A stretch of DNA of 64,000 bases from Paenibacillus sp. D2_2 (GCF_031199965.1 NZ_CP133605.1:5065001-5129000), one strand, 5' to 3'; shown: positions 1 to 10,015, counted from the stretch's first letter. Made by a program: numbers and translations. The notes: generated from the sequence alone by a model not told the origin.

Positions 1-174
1 CTTTTTTCGTCATTGTTGTCTTCGCTTCGACAACCGCCCTTCAAAAGCGGCAAGAAATAATGTATCACGTTCACGATTATAATGCAACACTTTTTTAAAA
101 AAAGACTAAACCACGGTATGACCCTGAAATACCTTCTCTTTTTATTTGCGACAATGAACCCCACGAAATGACAA

Positions 175-248
175 AGAGACTTCCTTGTCTCTCCGTGTGA
201 ACCATTCGTAGTCAAGCACTCACACGGAGAATTACAAGGAATGTCTCT
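175..248. repeat. long imperfect inverted repeat, possible terminator
   Basis: The left arm (175-200) and right arm (220-248) can pair over about 25 bp with small bulges. The inner arms are CTCCGTGTGA and TCACACGGAG, the outer arms AAGAGACTTCCTTGT and ACAAGGAATGTCTCTT. It starts 12 bases past the stop of the minus-strand binding-protein gene, so a transcription-ending or mRNA-stabilising hairpin is the simplest reading. There is no clean U-run after it, so intrinsic termination is unproven. The rest of 1-260 shows only a small GTTGTC/GACAAC hairpin near 15-34 and no gene. Confidence 0.5.
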
Positions 249-260
249 TATTAGAATTAC

Positions 261-1711
261 CTATTCTCCAGCTTTATTTACTGAAATTGAAGTATCGTCG
301 TCTGAACTCGCACTATCGTTACTAGTTCCCTCTTTGCCTTTATTCGCTTCTTTATCCTTCAGACCTTTGTCGAGTGCTGTTTGCGCCTCAGCTTGAACTG
401 TCTTGAGTGCTTCGTCCATGGTCTTCTTATTATCCTTTACCAATCCAAGTTCTCTGCTCAGGATTGAATTGTACTCGCCGTAGAAATTATCAGGGAGCTT
501 CTCCATATTGTCATAAATCTTGCTCGCTTTGGGCTTCAAGGCATAAAACGGATCCAGGCTTTGACCCTCGTAATCCTTCTTAAAGCCCATTCGGGTCATT
601 AGATCACCGCCGGATCTTGACTTAACACGGGCATAATCTTCACCGTTAATGAACTTAATGAACTCCCAAGCTGCATCTTTATTAGGAGAAGTTGCGTTAA
701 TAGCGAAAATCTCACTCAAATTTGCGTTATACGTTGATGTAGGATCCGAAGGATCAACCTGTCCGGAAACAATGCCGATTTCAAATGGCTTATAATCTTT
801 CAATCTTTCCTTAGCATCCTTCATATTTTGAAGCATATAAGGATAACCCACTGTCATCGCAGCTCGTCCCATCAGGAATGGCTGGCTCTGATAATAGTCT
901 TCCATCGTCCCGCCCGTGAATCCATCACCGTCTGGATTATAGATAACTCCAGATTTCTCGGCATCGATGGCCAGCTGGAATACTCTTTTCCACGAATCGG
1001 TATCTACCGTTACCTTCATCGTATCCGGTTTCACATACATCAGACCTTCTGAGCTCGAGATCATACTAACCAGAGAATCCATCGAGGTAGGGTAGTTATC
1101 GCCATACCCATATACACGAGTCTTCTCATCACCCTCGGTTGGGAAACGGCGAGCCAGGTCAATAATATCCTGCCAGGACATTCCGTCATGCGGCAAATCT
1201 ACCCCATACTTGTTGAAAAGATCCTTATTATAGAACACTGCATTTCCATAAAAAGATGGCGAAAGGCCGTATAACTTATTTCCGCCAATCTCCTTCAACA
1301 TATCGATCAAACCGGGATAAATCCCTTCAAGTTTAAATTTATCCTTCTCAATATACGTGTCCAGCTCTACGAGCTTGCCGTCAGCAACATACTTTTCAAA
1401 GTTGCTAGTATCCAGCATCAAAACGTCTGGCTTCTCCTTATCAATCAGTTCATTAAACGCTTCCTGATATGACTTGCCTTCCTCATTGTTGTACAGACCT
1501 TGCGTTGAGACAACTTGGAACTCGATGTTCTCCCCATTCTTCATGGTGAACAAATCACCATATTGTTGATAGAACCAGCTCTCATCATTAAAGAGCACTT
1601 TCAAAGTCGATTTAGTATTTTCCGTTTTCTTACCTGGCCCAGCTGTACAACCAGCTACAAGCATACAGCTTACAGCGAGCAAGGCGATCTTTTGCCACAT
1701 TTTCCCCGCAT
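261..1711 (-). CDS. extracellular solute-binding lipoprotein (ABC sugar-type)
   Basis: Substrate-binding lipoprotein of an ABC-type importer, family 1 (maltose/sugar type), about 480 aa. A hydrophobic signal peptide ends in the lipobox LVAGC, so the protein should be lipid-anchored outside the membrane. The body has typical binding-protein segments (GLSPSFYGNAVFYNKDLF, WEFIKFINGEDYA). The C-terminal tail is rich in Lys, Glu, Ser and Asp. An ATG at 1700 opens the long frame, but its AGGAGG lies 16 bases upstream. An ATG at 1711 is 5 bases from that site and would give M-R-G-K-M-W, matching the start of the neighbouring paralog. One missing A in the AAAA run near 1702 would join them, so 1711 is my preferred start. 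No permease or ATPase gene is adjacent, so the transported substrate is unknown. Confidence 0.85.
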
Positions 1712-1911
1712 CTTTTCCTCCTATGGTTCATGAATTTTTTTTAATCCAGTCATGGTTAATACGTATTCCTTAAATGTAAAGTTACATATTTACTGCAATT
1801 ACAAAGATTCTCTGAAATTCATGCAAAAAAGAATCCTTCGCTCTCTCTAAGAAATAAAGTGCAACCTGACACTCTACATCAAGAGAAACAAAGGATATAA
1901 TTCATCATTAT

Positions 1912-3405
1912 TTAAAAAATGTAATTATCATTGGAAGCCACTTGAGTTACTCTCCTGAATTGCCCTCCTCTGTAACAACAACGCTTCCACCAGCACTCGC
2001 AGTACCCGGTTCCGGCACCTTCTTTACCTTTATTCGCTTCCTTATCCTTCAAGCCTTTGTCAAGCGCCGTCTGGGCTTCCGATTGAATCGTCTTCAGAGC
2101 CTCGTCCAAGGTTTTTTTGTTATTTTTCACCAAGTCAAGCTCTCTCGTCATTACCGCGCTGTAATCACCGTAGAAATTATCAGGTAGCTTGTCCCAGTTA
2201 CGATAGCTCTTATTAAGTTTCGGTTTCAAAGCGTAGAACGGATCCAGGCTTTGACCTTCGAAGTCTTTCTTGAAGCCCATTCTAGACATCATATCATTGC
2301 CAGATCTGGACTTAACACGAGCATAATCCTCGCCGTTAACGAATTTAATGAAATCCCAGGCCACATCTTTATTGGTCGAAGCCGCGTTAATCGCGAAAAC
2401 CTCACTCAGGTTCGCGTTATAAGTTGATGTAGGATCTGAAGGATCGACCGGACCGGAGACGATACCGATTTCAAACAGTTTATAATCTTTCAATCTTTCT
2501 TTAGCGTCCTTCATATTTTGGAGCATATATGGGGATCCTAACGTCATCGCGGACCTTCCCATCAAGAACGGCTGGCTCTGATAGTACTCTTCCATTGAAC
2601 CACCCATGAATCTATCACCTTCCGGATTATAGACAACCCCGGATTTCTCGGCATCGATGGCCAGTTGGAATACCCTTTTCCACGAATCGGTATCCACTGT
2701 TACCTTCATTGAATCCGGGTTCACGTTCATCAGGCCTTCCGCGCTGGAGATCATACTTATCATGTTATCCATCGAGATAGGATAGCTATCGCCATACCCG
2801 TATACACGAGTCTTCTCATCACCATCCGTTGGGAAACGCCGGGCTAGATCAAGAATATCCTGCCAGGACATTCCGTCATGCGGCAAATCTACTCCATATT
2901 TGTTGAACAGATCTTTATTGTAGAACACAGCACTTCCATAGAAAGTTGGAGAAAGACCGTATAATTTACTACCGCCAATTTCCTTCAACAATTCGAGAAG
3001 ACCTGGATAAATGCCCTCAAGATTATATTTATCCTTTTCAATATAGGTGTCTAGCTCTACGAGCTTGCCATCGCTAACATATTTCTCGAAATTATTAGTG
3101 TCCAACATTAGCACATCCGGCTTCTCTTTATCGATCAACTCATCGTATGCTTCCTGGTAGGACTTACCTTCCTCATTGTTGTACAGATTCTGCGTAGAGA
3201 TAATTTCGAACTCGACATTCTCCCCGTTCTTCATCGAGAACAAATCGCCATACTGCTGATAGAACCAGTTCTCATCATAGAATAGTACCTTCAATGTTGT
3301 CTTTGTCTGTTCTACTTTCTTGCCTGCTCCATTCGTGCAGCCCGCCAATAACAAACCTACCATCGCTAGAAGTACAATCTTTTGAATCCATTTGTTTCTC
3401 ATCAT
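1912..3405 (-). CDS. extracellular solute-binding lipoprotein, paralog of the preceding gene
   Basis: A close paralog of the 261-1711 protein, in the same orientation and 200 bp upstream, evidently a tandem duplication. The signal peptide ends in the lipobox LLLAGC. It shares long identical stretches such as SWQDI, GIVSG and ANLSE. Start ATG 3405 follows a GGGAGG site. The last ~30 codons as read are odd (many Cys, Trp and Arg). Removing one G from the CCGGG near 2004-2010 gives an acidic tail ending in NSGE with a stop at 1947, like the paralog, so the printed C-terminus is probably a frameshift artefact. No transporter partners are adjacent. A sugar or glycan ligand is inferred from the family only. 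Confidence 0.85.
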   Translation of the reverse strand: MMRNKWIQKIVLLAMVGLLLAGCTNGAGKKVEQTKTTLKVLFYDENWFYQQYGDLFSMKNGENVEFEIISTQNLYNNEEGKSYQEAYDELIDKEKPDVLMLDTNNFEKYVSDGKLVELDTYIEKDKYNLEGIYPGLLELLKEIGGSKLYGLSPTFYGSAVFYNKDLFNKYGVDLPHDGMSWQDILDLARRFPTDGDEKTRVYGYGDSYPISMDNMISMISSAEGLMNVNPDSMKVTVDTDSWKRVFQLAIDAEKSGVVYNPEGDRFMGGSMEEYYQSQPFLMGRSAMTLGSPYMLQNMKDAKERLKDYKLFEIGIVSGPVDPSDPTSTYNANLSEVFAINAASTNKDVAWDFIKFVNGEDYARVKSRSGNDMMSRMGFKKDFEGQSLDPFYALKPKLNKSYRNWDKLPDNFYGDYSAVMTRELDLVKNNKKTLDEALKTIQSEAQTALDKGLKDKEANKGKEGAGTGYCECWWKRCCYRGGQFRRVTQVASNDNYIF

Positions 3406-3708
3406 AACCTCCCAATGATTTGAATCCTACAATCATATGACAACACAAGCCCCAAAAAAGTTATATTCTGGGTCTCCTATTCCCAAATATTATTACATAG
3501 GAACCACAATTAATCTACCATAATCAGGAAAATTAGGAGATTTGACTAATGTTGATAGTCGAATATTGCTGTTTATTGCCTGCGTAACGCTAGATCAAGC
3601 ACCTGTCGGAGAGTTCCTCTATTGCGATAATTTCTATATAAGAACCCGCCCCAAGAGCAATTCAAGGGAGCTATGCAAATTGAAATAATCACATAGTAGA
3701 GACTGGAT

Positions 3709-3759
3709 AAAAAAAATCCCCAGGTAGCTCTCCTCAGTAAGGAAGTGCTGCTTGGGGAT
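3709..3759 (-). terminator. intrinsic terminator of ligA
   Basis: Stem ATCCCCAGGTAGC / GCTGCTTGGGGAT, followed on the minus strand by eight U residues. It lies about 60 bp past the ligA stop. The rest of 3406-3708 has no convincing gene and should contain the promoter of the binding-protein gene, which I cannot place reliably. Confidence 0.85.
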
Positions 3760-3817
3760 AGATTTGATTTTTGTGATCAGATTAATACCTGGAGTTGTTG
3801 CAGATCTGTTCCTTCAA

Positions 3818-5842
3818 TTAGGAGTTAGATCCTTCTTCTAACAGGCGGATGAACTCATCTTCATCCTCGATAACCATAATCCCTAGTGCCTTGGCTTTGG
3901 CCAGTTTGCTGCCAGCTTTCTCACCCGCTATGACTAGATCAGTCTTCTTCGATACACTGCCCGTTACTTTCGCGCCGAGCGCCTCCATACGAGCGCCTGC
4001 TTCATCCCTGGTTAGCTTATGCAGTGTGCCCGTAAGAACAACGGTCTTTCCATTAAAGAAAGAGTCAACCGGAGGAGCAGCCTGCTCTTCTGGAGGTGTC
4101 GCCTTAACACCAAGCTCCAGCATTTTATCAATGCCATCACGGCTGATCGGATCTGCAAAGTATGTTACGATGCTCTCTGCTACAATGCCGCCAATATCCG
4201 GCAAAGCCGTTAATTCCTCAACGGTAGCACTCATCACCGCTTGTAGACTGCGGAAGTGATCAGCCAACACCTTGGTGGTCGATTTTCCGGTATTCGGAAT
4301 CCCTAGGGCAAATAAGAAGGCAGCAAGGTCACGTTCCTTACTCTGCTCAATAGCCTCCAGCAGGTTGTTCGCTTTCTTCTCGCCAAAACGCTCTAGCTTA
4401 ATCAGATCCTCAAAAGATAATGTATAGAGATCGGCTGGCCCATGAATATGCACTTCTTCAAATAACTGCTCGGCCGTCTTCTCACTAAAGGTCTCAATGT
4501 CCATTGCATCACGCGAAGCAAAATGCGTAATCCGGCTTACAATTTGCGGTTTACAATCCAGTCGGTTGTTACAGAACAGATGGGCTCCACGCTGCTCCAA
4601 TGTAGAGCCGCAGGACGGGCACTCGGTTGGGAATAAAATCTCTCCCCATCTTGCTCATCCGTCACTTTGCCGAGGATCTCCGGGATAACGTCATTAGAAC
4701 GCCGAATAAACACCCGGGTACCCAGTGCAAATTTCAAATTCTTGCGCTCAATATCACCCACATTGTTGAGTGTGCAGTTCTGCACGGTAACCCCGGCTAA
4801 CTCAACTGCCTCAACTTTGGCAATAGGAGTGACCTTGCCAGGTCCGTCCAACATTCCAGCTGACCGATTCAAGAACCGTGGTTGTCTCCTCTGCCTCAAA
4901 CTTGAAGGCCACTGCCCAGCGTGGAAATTTATCTGTATAGCCGAGCACCTCACGTGTACGCATATCGGTAATCTTGATGACCGCTCCGTCAATAAGATAA
5001 TCCAGCGTTGGTCGCTGCTCTACGATTTGGTGTAGTTCTTCCATCACCTTAGAGAAGTCAGTATGGTAGGTAATGTACGGATTCACCTTGAAGCGATTTT
5101 CCTTGAGAAAAGCCATCATTTCACGGTGATCTGTAAACTGAACATTGTCTGAATACCCAACATTATAGAAGAACGCGCTTAACTTCCGCTCAGCAGTCGT
5201 CTTCGGATTCAGGTTGCGCAAAGCACCTGCTGCTGCATTACGGGCATTCTTCAACGGATCAGCCGCTGTCTCATTGTATTTGTTCAATACAGACAGATTC
5301 ATAATGCCTTCGCCCTGTACTTCGATCGTACCGTCATGATAAGGAATCGTTAATGGCACCGACTTGATCGTCTTTACCTGCGCCAGAATGCCTTCACCGA
5401 CAACACCGTTGCCCCGCGTGGACGCCTGTACCAACTTCCCATCACTATAGGTCAGATTGAGGGTCAGTCCATCGAACTTCAACTCAACGACATAAGTCGG
5501 ATCTGGGAGCGGATTGTCCGGGTTCTTCGTGTTATAGTCGGCAATCAATCGAAGCGCCCGTCCATGCCAGTTTAGTAGTTGCTCCTCGTTCTGCGCCTTG
5601 TCCAAGCTCCATAGTGACGCCAAATGACGATGCGGTTTGAAGCCCTCAAGTAATTCACCGCCGACGCGAATCGTCGGGGAATCCGGCAAGGTTACTCCTG
5701 TCTCCGCCTCAAGCGCAGTCAACTCATCATAAAGTGCGTCGTACTCTTTGTCACTGATCATCGGCTCATCCAACGTGTAATAATGATAACTATAGTGATT
5801 CAATTGCTCCACGAGCTGTTCCATTCTTTGCCTAGCGTCCAT
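3818..5842 (-). CDS. ligA: NAD-dependent DNA ligase LigA (two indels)
   Basis: Seals nicks in duplex DNA using NAD+ in replication and repair; normally essential. The N-terminal half has the Ia region and the adenylation-domain Lys in ELKFDGLTL near residue 125. The middle has the OB-fold and a four-Cys zinc finger (ECPSCGS and CNNRLDC), then helix-hairpin-helix repeats. The C-terminus is a BRCT domain (FFNGKTVVLTGTLHKL). Start ATG follows AAGGAGGG. The frame is broken twice: an extra base near 4840 (CCAGG on the plus strand, where GRTGKV is expected) and a missing base near 4640-4644 (DGEEILFPTECP expected). The two cancel and restore about 674 aa, the usual length. It follows pcrB-pcrA, the normal order in this group. 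Because the gene is essential, sequencing errors are far more likely than true damage. Confidence 0.93.
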
Positions 5843-6143
5843 TCAGGGACAACCCTCCTTATATATAAAAAAGTTGATGATTAACCTCAGTCGGTCAACA
5901 ACGGCTATCACGCTTATTCTAGCGGCTTTGACCTGGCTTATGAATAGTTCGCGAGCCCCAACATACCGTTTATAATGAAGTCCTCCTCACAAGAACAATT
6001 GTGCGAAATGTCTTTCAGAACGCGGACACTATTCTAGAGAGGGGATATGCTCACTCATAGCATAGAAACAATATATATAGTATACGTTTGTAGACAACAG
6101 TCTACATATTGATCAAAAATCGGATTTGCAAATATAACCCTTG

Positions 6144-6163
6144 TGTCCACTTTTAGGTGGACA
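6144..6163. repeat. 20-bp palindrome TGTCCAC-N6-GTGGACA, copy 1
   Basis: Perfect 7-bp arms around TTTTAG. The same element lies inverted at 47801-47820, and the similarity extends about 20 bases past one arm (a GTTTGTGT block in both). It sits in the 700-bp A/T-rich gap between pcrA and ligA, near an ATATATATAG stretch. It could be an operator or part of a dispersed intergenic repeat; its function is unknown. Confidence 0.6.
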
Positions 6164-6359
6164 TTTTACGCGTTTGTGTGTGGTAGAGAGACAATAATGA
6201 CCATTGCAGCTCGGATATAAGAAAATTGGTATTCCCATGTTTGCTGCAATACGCATAGATAGTATATGCACATGTATACATCACTTATATATCAATATCA
6301 TATCTATTATCATATCTATTCTAAAATCAAGTTCTTATATAGCATTCTACACAAAACCG

Positions 6360-6430
6360 ATATTCCCCATACTAGATCAATCGAGACCATTCGCCTGCTG
6401 AGGTTCATGATCTCGATTGAAAGGGAATAT
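6360..6430. repeat. nested inverted repeat in the pcrA-ligA spacer
   Basis: Outer arms ATATTCCC (6360-6367) and GGGAATAT (6423-6430) enclose inner arms TCAATCGAGA (6377-6386) and TCTCGATTGA (6411-6420). The transcript could fold into a two-part stem. There is no U-run. The spacer from 5843 to 6543 has only short, unconvincing reading frames. A small CTGCGC/GCGCAG hairpin at about 6500-6519 lies just past the pcrA stop. Confidence 0.5.
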
Positions 6431-6543
6431 ATGATTCTATTACATGTTGAATTACTGTTCTAGCACTAATTAATCGAATTGATACTTGTCCTGAACCAGC
6501 TGCGCCTCGCCATGCGCAGGTAAACGCGCGCTAGCGAGCTTGC

Positions 6544-8883
6544 TTACTCAATCACCTTGGTGATTGGAGCGAAGCCAGCGAGCAGGCGCTTCACGCCAAC
6601 CGGCGCCGGAAAGGCGATCTGCAGCTCCGTGTCATTACCGGAGCCCTTGATCGACACGACGGTGCCGATGCCCCATTTGCCGTGCGACACCTTGTCGCCG
6701 GCACTGAAGCCGCCGGGAGCTGCGCCAGCCGCCCCGGCAGTAGGACGCGTTCCGCCAGCAGCCCCTGGCACGCTGACGGTCACTCCACTGCGGCCGCTAG
6801 GCGCCGCAGCGTTTCTGCCTTCGGCCCCACCACGGTGGCCGAAGTTGCTTCCGCCGTTGCCGCTGAAGCCGCGGCCGCTGTAGGCGCCCCCGTTACCTGC
6901 CCCACGGCGGTATCGGTCGCGGGCGACGACGGTGTCTTCCTTCAGTTCCTCCGGAATCTCGTCCAAGAAGCGTGACGGCGGATTTGAAGTCGTCCGCCCG
7001 TACAGGGTGCGCATTTGTGCACAGGAGAGGAACAGCTTCTGCTCGGCCCGTGTAATACCTACATAGGCAAGACGGCGCTCCTCCTCCAGCTCTATATCAT
7101 CCTGGAATGCCCGGCTATGCGGGAACACCCCTTCCTCCATCCCGACGATGAACACGACTGGGAACTCCAGACCTTTAGCGCTGTGCATCGTCATTAGCAC
7201 GACCGCATCGTCCAGCGGACGCTCCTCATCGCTATCATTCATCGAATCGATATCCGCGATCAGCGCCAGATCCGTCAAGAACGCAACCAGCGTCTTATCC
7301 TCGCTGTTTTTCTCAAATTCCATCGTTACGGACAGGAATTCATCGATATTTTCCAGACGCGAACGCGATTCGATCGTATTCTCAGTCTGCAACTCCATGC
7401 GGTACTGGGTGAGCTCAAGCATTTTCTCCGTTAATTCCGTGACAGATAGATATTCCAACATCCGATGTAGGCCGTCGATCATATCGAAAAACTCAACCAG
7501 CGCATTCCGTGTCCGTCCAGCGAAGCCCAGATCATCCACAGTCTCAAGCACCCGGTAGATCGATGTGCCCCGCTCAGCCGCAGCTGCTGCCAGCTTGGCA
7601 ACAGTCGTATCACCAATGCCCCGCTTCGGTACATTGATCACCCTTGTCAGGCTAATATCGTCGTCCGGATTGGACAAAAGACGCAAATAGCCGAGCATAT
7701 CCTTAATCTCTTTGCGATCATAGAACTTGATGCCGCCCACGATCTGATACGGGATATCCGACTTGATCAGCACTTCCTCTATTACCCGGGATTGAGCGTT
7801 CGTACGATACAAAATTGCATGATCGCGATACGCTTTGTCGGCTTTAATATTTTTCTGAATTTCCGAAGTTACGAAGTATCCTTCATCATGCTCGGAATCA
7901 GCGCGATACACCTTGATCTTGTCGCCTTCACCTTTATCAGTCCACAGCTTTTTCGGCTTGCGTCCCGCATTGTTGGCAATGACACCGTTAGCTGCATTCA
8001 AAATAGTCGAAGTCGAGCGGTAATTCTGCTCCAGCAGGATCGTCTTCGCTTCAGGATAATCCTGTTCGAAGTTGAGGATGTTGCTGATGTCAGCCCCGCG
8101 CCAACGGTAAATCGACTGGTCGCTATCGCCGACGACACAGATCCGGTGGTGCTTGTCTGCCAGCATCTGGCACAGCATATACTGTGCCCGGTTTGTATCC
8201 TGATACTCATCGACATGGATGTATTTAAACTTGTTCTGATAAAAGTCGAGCACCTCAGGTGATTCCTTGAACAATTCAATCGTCTTCATAATCAAGTCGT
8301 CGAAATCCAGCGAATTGTTGCTGCGCAATCTTTTTTGGTACATCGTATAGACCTTGGCAACAATCCCCTCAAAATAATCACCAATCTTCTGCTCGTACTG
8401 CTGCGGTGTAATCAGTTCATTCTTTGCCGTGCTGATCATGGACAGAACCGCCTTCGGTTCGAATTTCTTCGTATCGAGGTTCTGTTCCTTCATGCAGTTA
8501 CGAATGACCGAGAGTTGGTCGGTTGAATCCAGAATCGAAAAATTCGAGGTAAAGCCGATCCGCTCAATATCCCGCCGCAAAATACGCACGCACATGGAGT
8601 GGAAGGTTGAGACCCAAATGTCGCGCCCTTCCGTTCCTCCAACGAGATGAGAAACACGCTCCTGCATTTCGCGGGCTGCTTTGTTGGTAAACGTAATCGC
8701 CAGAATAGACCACGGCGCAGCCTTGCGGGTCGCTATCAAATAAGCGATGCGGTGCGTCAGCACGCGCGTCTTGCCACTGCCTGCACCAGCCATAATGAGC
8801 AGTGGTCCCTCCGTCGTCTCCACAGCTCTGCGCTGCTCGGGATTCAGGCGGGCTACCGCCTCTTGTATGTTAACAGGTTGCAT
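6544..8883 (-). CDS. pcrA: ATP-dependent DNA helicase PcrA
   Basis: Superfamily 1 3'-5' helicase of the UvrD/Rep family, used in repair, plasmid replication and clearing of transcription-replication conflicts. It is 779 aa and unbroken. Motifs: Walker A AGAGSGKTRVLTHRI near residue 32, Walker B DEYQDTN, the QNYRS motif, and LAYVGITRAE near residue 640. Between about 665 and 735 there is a Gly/Arg/Ala-rich linker encoded by unusually GC-rich DNA. It ends in a compact C-terminal domain (GDKVSHGKWGIGTVV), which in B. subtilis PcrA contacts RNA polymerase. Start ATG 8883 has AAGGAG 12 bases upstream, a little far. It lies between pcrB and ligA and is probably co-transcribed with pcrB. Confidence 0.97.
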   Translation of the reverse strand: MQPVNIQEAVARLNPEQRRAVETTEGPLLIMAGAGSGKTRVLTHRIAYLIATRKAAPWSILAITFTNKAAREMQERVSHLVGGTEGRDIWVSTFHSMCVRILRRDIERIGFTSNFSILDSTDQLSVIRNCMKEQNLDTKKFEPKAVLSMISTAKNELITPQQYEQKIGDYFEGIVAKVYTMYQKRLRSNNSLDFDDLIMKTIELFKESPEVLDFYQNKFKYIHVDEYQDTNRAQYMLCQMLADKHHRICVVGDSDQSIYRWRGADISNILNFEQDYPEAKTILLEQNYRSTSTILNAANGVIANNAGRKPKKLWTDKGEGDKIKVYRADSEHDEGYFVTSEIQKNIKADKAYRDHAILYRTNAQSRVIEEVLIKSDIPYQIVGGIKFYDRKEIKDMLGYLRLLSNPDDDISLTRVINVPKRGIGDTTVAKLAAAAAERGTSIYRVLETVDDLGFAGRTRNALVEFFDMIDGLHRMLEYLSVTELTEKMLELTQYRMELQTENTIESRSRLENIDEFLSVTMEFEKNSEDKTLVAFLTDLALIADIDSMNDSDEERPLDDAVVLMTMHSAKGLEFPVVFIVGMEEGVFPHSRAFQDDIELEEERRLAYVGITRAEQKLFLSCAQMRTLYGRTTSNPPSRFLDEIPEELKEDTVVARDRYRRGAGNGGAYSGRGFSGNGGSNFGHRGGAEGRNAAAPSGRSGVTVSVPGAAGGTRPTAGAAGAAPGGFSAGDKVSHGKWGIGTVVSIKGSGNDTELQIAFPAPVGVKRLLAGFAPITKVIE

Positions 8884-8985
8884 AGATAAATCATGCTCCT
8901 TTCCAATTGCTATAACGTAAATCTAGTTCAGTCTGTCTGTTAAGTTGAACGAATCGGATGAATTTAGTTCAACACCTATATGCTG

Positions 8986-9678
8986 CTATTTATTAATCGC
9001 AGCAACGGTCTCCAATGCCTTGTCCAAGTCGCTGTAGATAATATTGCCTACAACAATCGTGTCACAGGCAGATGCAGCCAGACGCGCCGTATCTCCATCC
9101 ACGATCCCCCCGCCGTAGAAAAGACGAGAATGCTCTAACCTGTGACGCACCGCTGTGACCAGTTCCAAATCACCAAAGGTTCCACTGTACTCTACATAAA
9201 CGATTGGTAGATGAAATATCCTGTCAGCAATTTGCGCATATGCAGCCGCTTCAGAGTCAGATAGTGAGGTCTTGGCTTCTGTTCGTCTGGCTACCGTCGA
9301 ATCGGGATTCAGCACGATATATCCTTCCGGAACAAGCATGTCCCAAGGAATCATATCACCATACATCTCTGCGGCCTGCGCCTGATTCCCGATCAACCAC
9401 TGCGGATCGCTACTGTTAAGCACCATCGGAATCAGAAAAAAATCGAAGCCCGGCACGATCGCTTCCAGCGTTGATATCTCAAGCACACATGGAATTTGAA
9501 ACTTGCGTATCCGTGTCAGCAGGCTCTCGGTATTCTTATAGGTCACCCCACTGGATCCGCCCACCATGATGGCATCCGTCCCAGAGCTGCAGATCGCTTC
9601 CAGTGTCTCATCATCGATAGACCGATCCGGGTCTAATTTGAACACATGCCGCCAAGATTGCACCATTTGATTCAACAC
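8986..9678 (-). CDS. pcrB: heptaprenylglyceryl phosphate synthase PcrB
   Basis: TIM-barrel prenyltransferase that joins heptaprenyl diphosphate to sn-glycerol-1-phosphate, making an archaeal-type ether lipid precursor in Bacillales. It is 230 aa, the usual length. Family motifs: VGGSSG near residue 38, VYVEYSGTFG near residue 160, FYGGGI and VVGN, which bind phosphate and substrate. A GTG start at 9678 lies five bases after GGAGG; a TTG one codon later and an ATG four codons later are alternatives. It is the first gene of the pcrB-pcrA unit. A candidate leader RNA with terminator lies upstream (9775-9957). Confidence 0.94.
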   Translation of the reverse strand: MLNQMVQSWRHVFKLDPDRSIDDETLEAICSSGTDAIMVGGSSGVTYKNTESLLTRIRKFQIPCVLEISTLEAIVPGFDFFLIPMVLNSSDPQWLIGNQAQAAEMYGDMIPWDMLVPEGYIVLNPDSTVARRTEAKTSLSDSEAAAYAQIADRIFHLPIVYVEYSGTFGDLELVTAVRHRLEHSRLFYGGGIVDGDTARLAASACDTIVVGNIIYSDLDKALETVAAINK

Positions 9679-9774
9679 TGATTCCTCCAGTTTAACTTGT
9701 TCGAACTAATAGAGGTTGTTCAACCAGTCCACCGGATTTTGCGAACACTCTAGTAAGTGCCTCATCCCATGAAA

Positions 9775-9795
9775 AAAGGGGCCGTCTTCGCCCCG
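9775..9795 (-). terminator. hairpin plus U-run upstream of pcrB
   Basis: Stem GGGGC / GCCCC with a 7-base loop, followed on the minus strand by UUUUUU. It lies 97 bp upstream of pcrB and about 130 bases after a promoter-like sequence, so it would either end a small RNA or attenuate pcrB transcription. Another terminator already follows the next upstream gene (9977-10015), so this one is not needed there. Confidence 0.7.
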
Positions 9796-9922
9796 CCTGT
9801 CATATTGTGGTGTGTTCAACCTCTTACCGTCTTCATGCTAAATAACCCAGTCTAAATTAAGGATATAAACCCGGCCATTTCCTTGGAAGAATGCGGGTTC
9901 TGTGTGCCCCGTTCCTCTCGCA
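9775..9922 (-). ncRNA. candidate leader RNA or small RNA upstream of pcrB
   Basis: A roughly 150-nt transcript is implied between a promoter-like sequence (9929-9957) and a rho-independent terminator (9775-9795). The 5' part can fold as a stem AAGAAGTGC / GCATTCTT capped by GGG / CCC. I checked it by eye against T-box, SAM, TPP, purine, guanidine and PyrR signatures and recognised none. It may be an attenuator controlling pcrB-pcrA or an independent small RNA. Confidence 0.35.
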
Positions 9923-9928
9923 CTTCTT

Positions 9929-9957
9929 AGTCTAGTTTACTATAGAAATGCTGTCAA
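9929..9957 (-). promoter_or_regulatory. sigma-A-like promoter for the pcrB leader
   Basis: On the minus strand, TTGACA is followed after 17 bases by TAGACT (four of six matches to TATAAT). It lies between the terminator of the upstream phosphodiesterase gene and the candidate leader RNA. Confidence 0.5.
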
Positions 9958-9976
9958 TGTTCGTATAAAAGGCGAA

Positions 9977-10015
9977 CAAAAAAAGATGCCTTACCTCCAA
10001 TTGGAAAGGCATCTT
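9977..10015 (-). terminator. intrinsic terminator of the GDPD-like gene
   Basis: Stem AAGATGCCTT / AAAGGCATCTT, followed on the minus strand by seven U residues, a few bases after the stop codon at 10019. Confidence 0.88.

Noticed and set aside
3818..5842. Programmed frameshifting or inteins as the cause of broken ligA, uvrA, ftsE and galU
   Set aside because: The breaks are single-base changes at different homopolymers without slippery-site context, and they occur in many unrelated genes; sequencing error explains all of them.
6204..6463. Two overlapping 65-aa plus-strand frames in the pcrA-ligA spacer
   Set aside because: Low-complexity A/T-rich translations rich in Ile, Ser and Tyr with no ribosome site; treated as chance.
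9706..9835. Possible third full MITE copy upstream of pcrB (AGAGGTTGTTCAA at 9711 and TTCAACCTCT near 9825)
   Set aside because: Only the outermost 10-13 bases resemble the repeat ends; the interior is unrelated and instead holds the terminator, so chance or a very old remnant is as likely.
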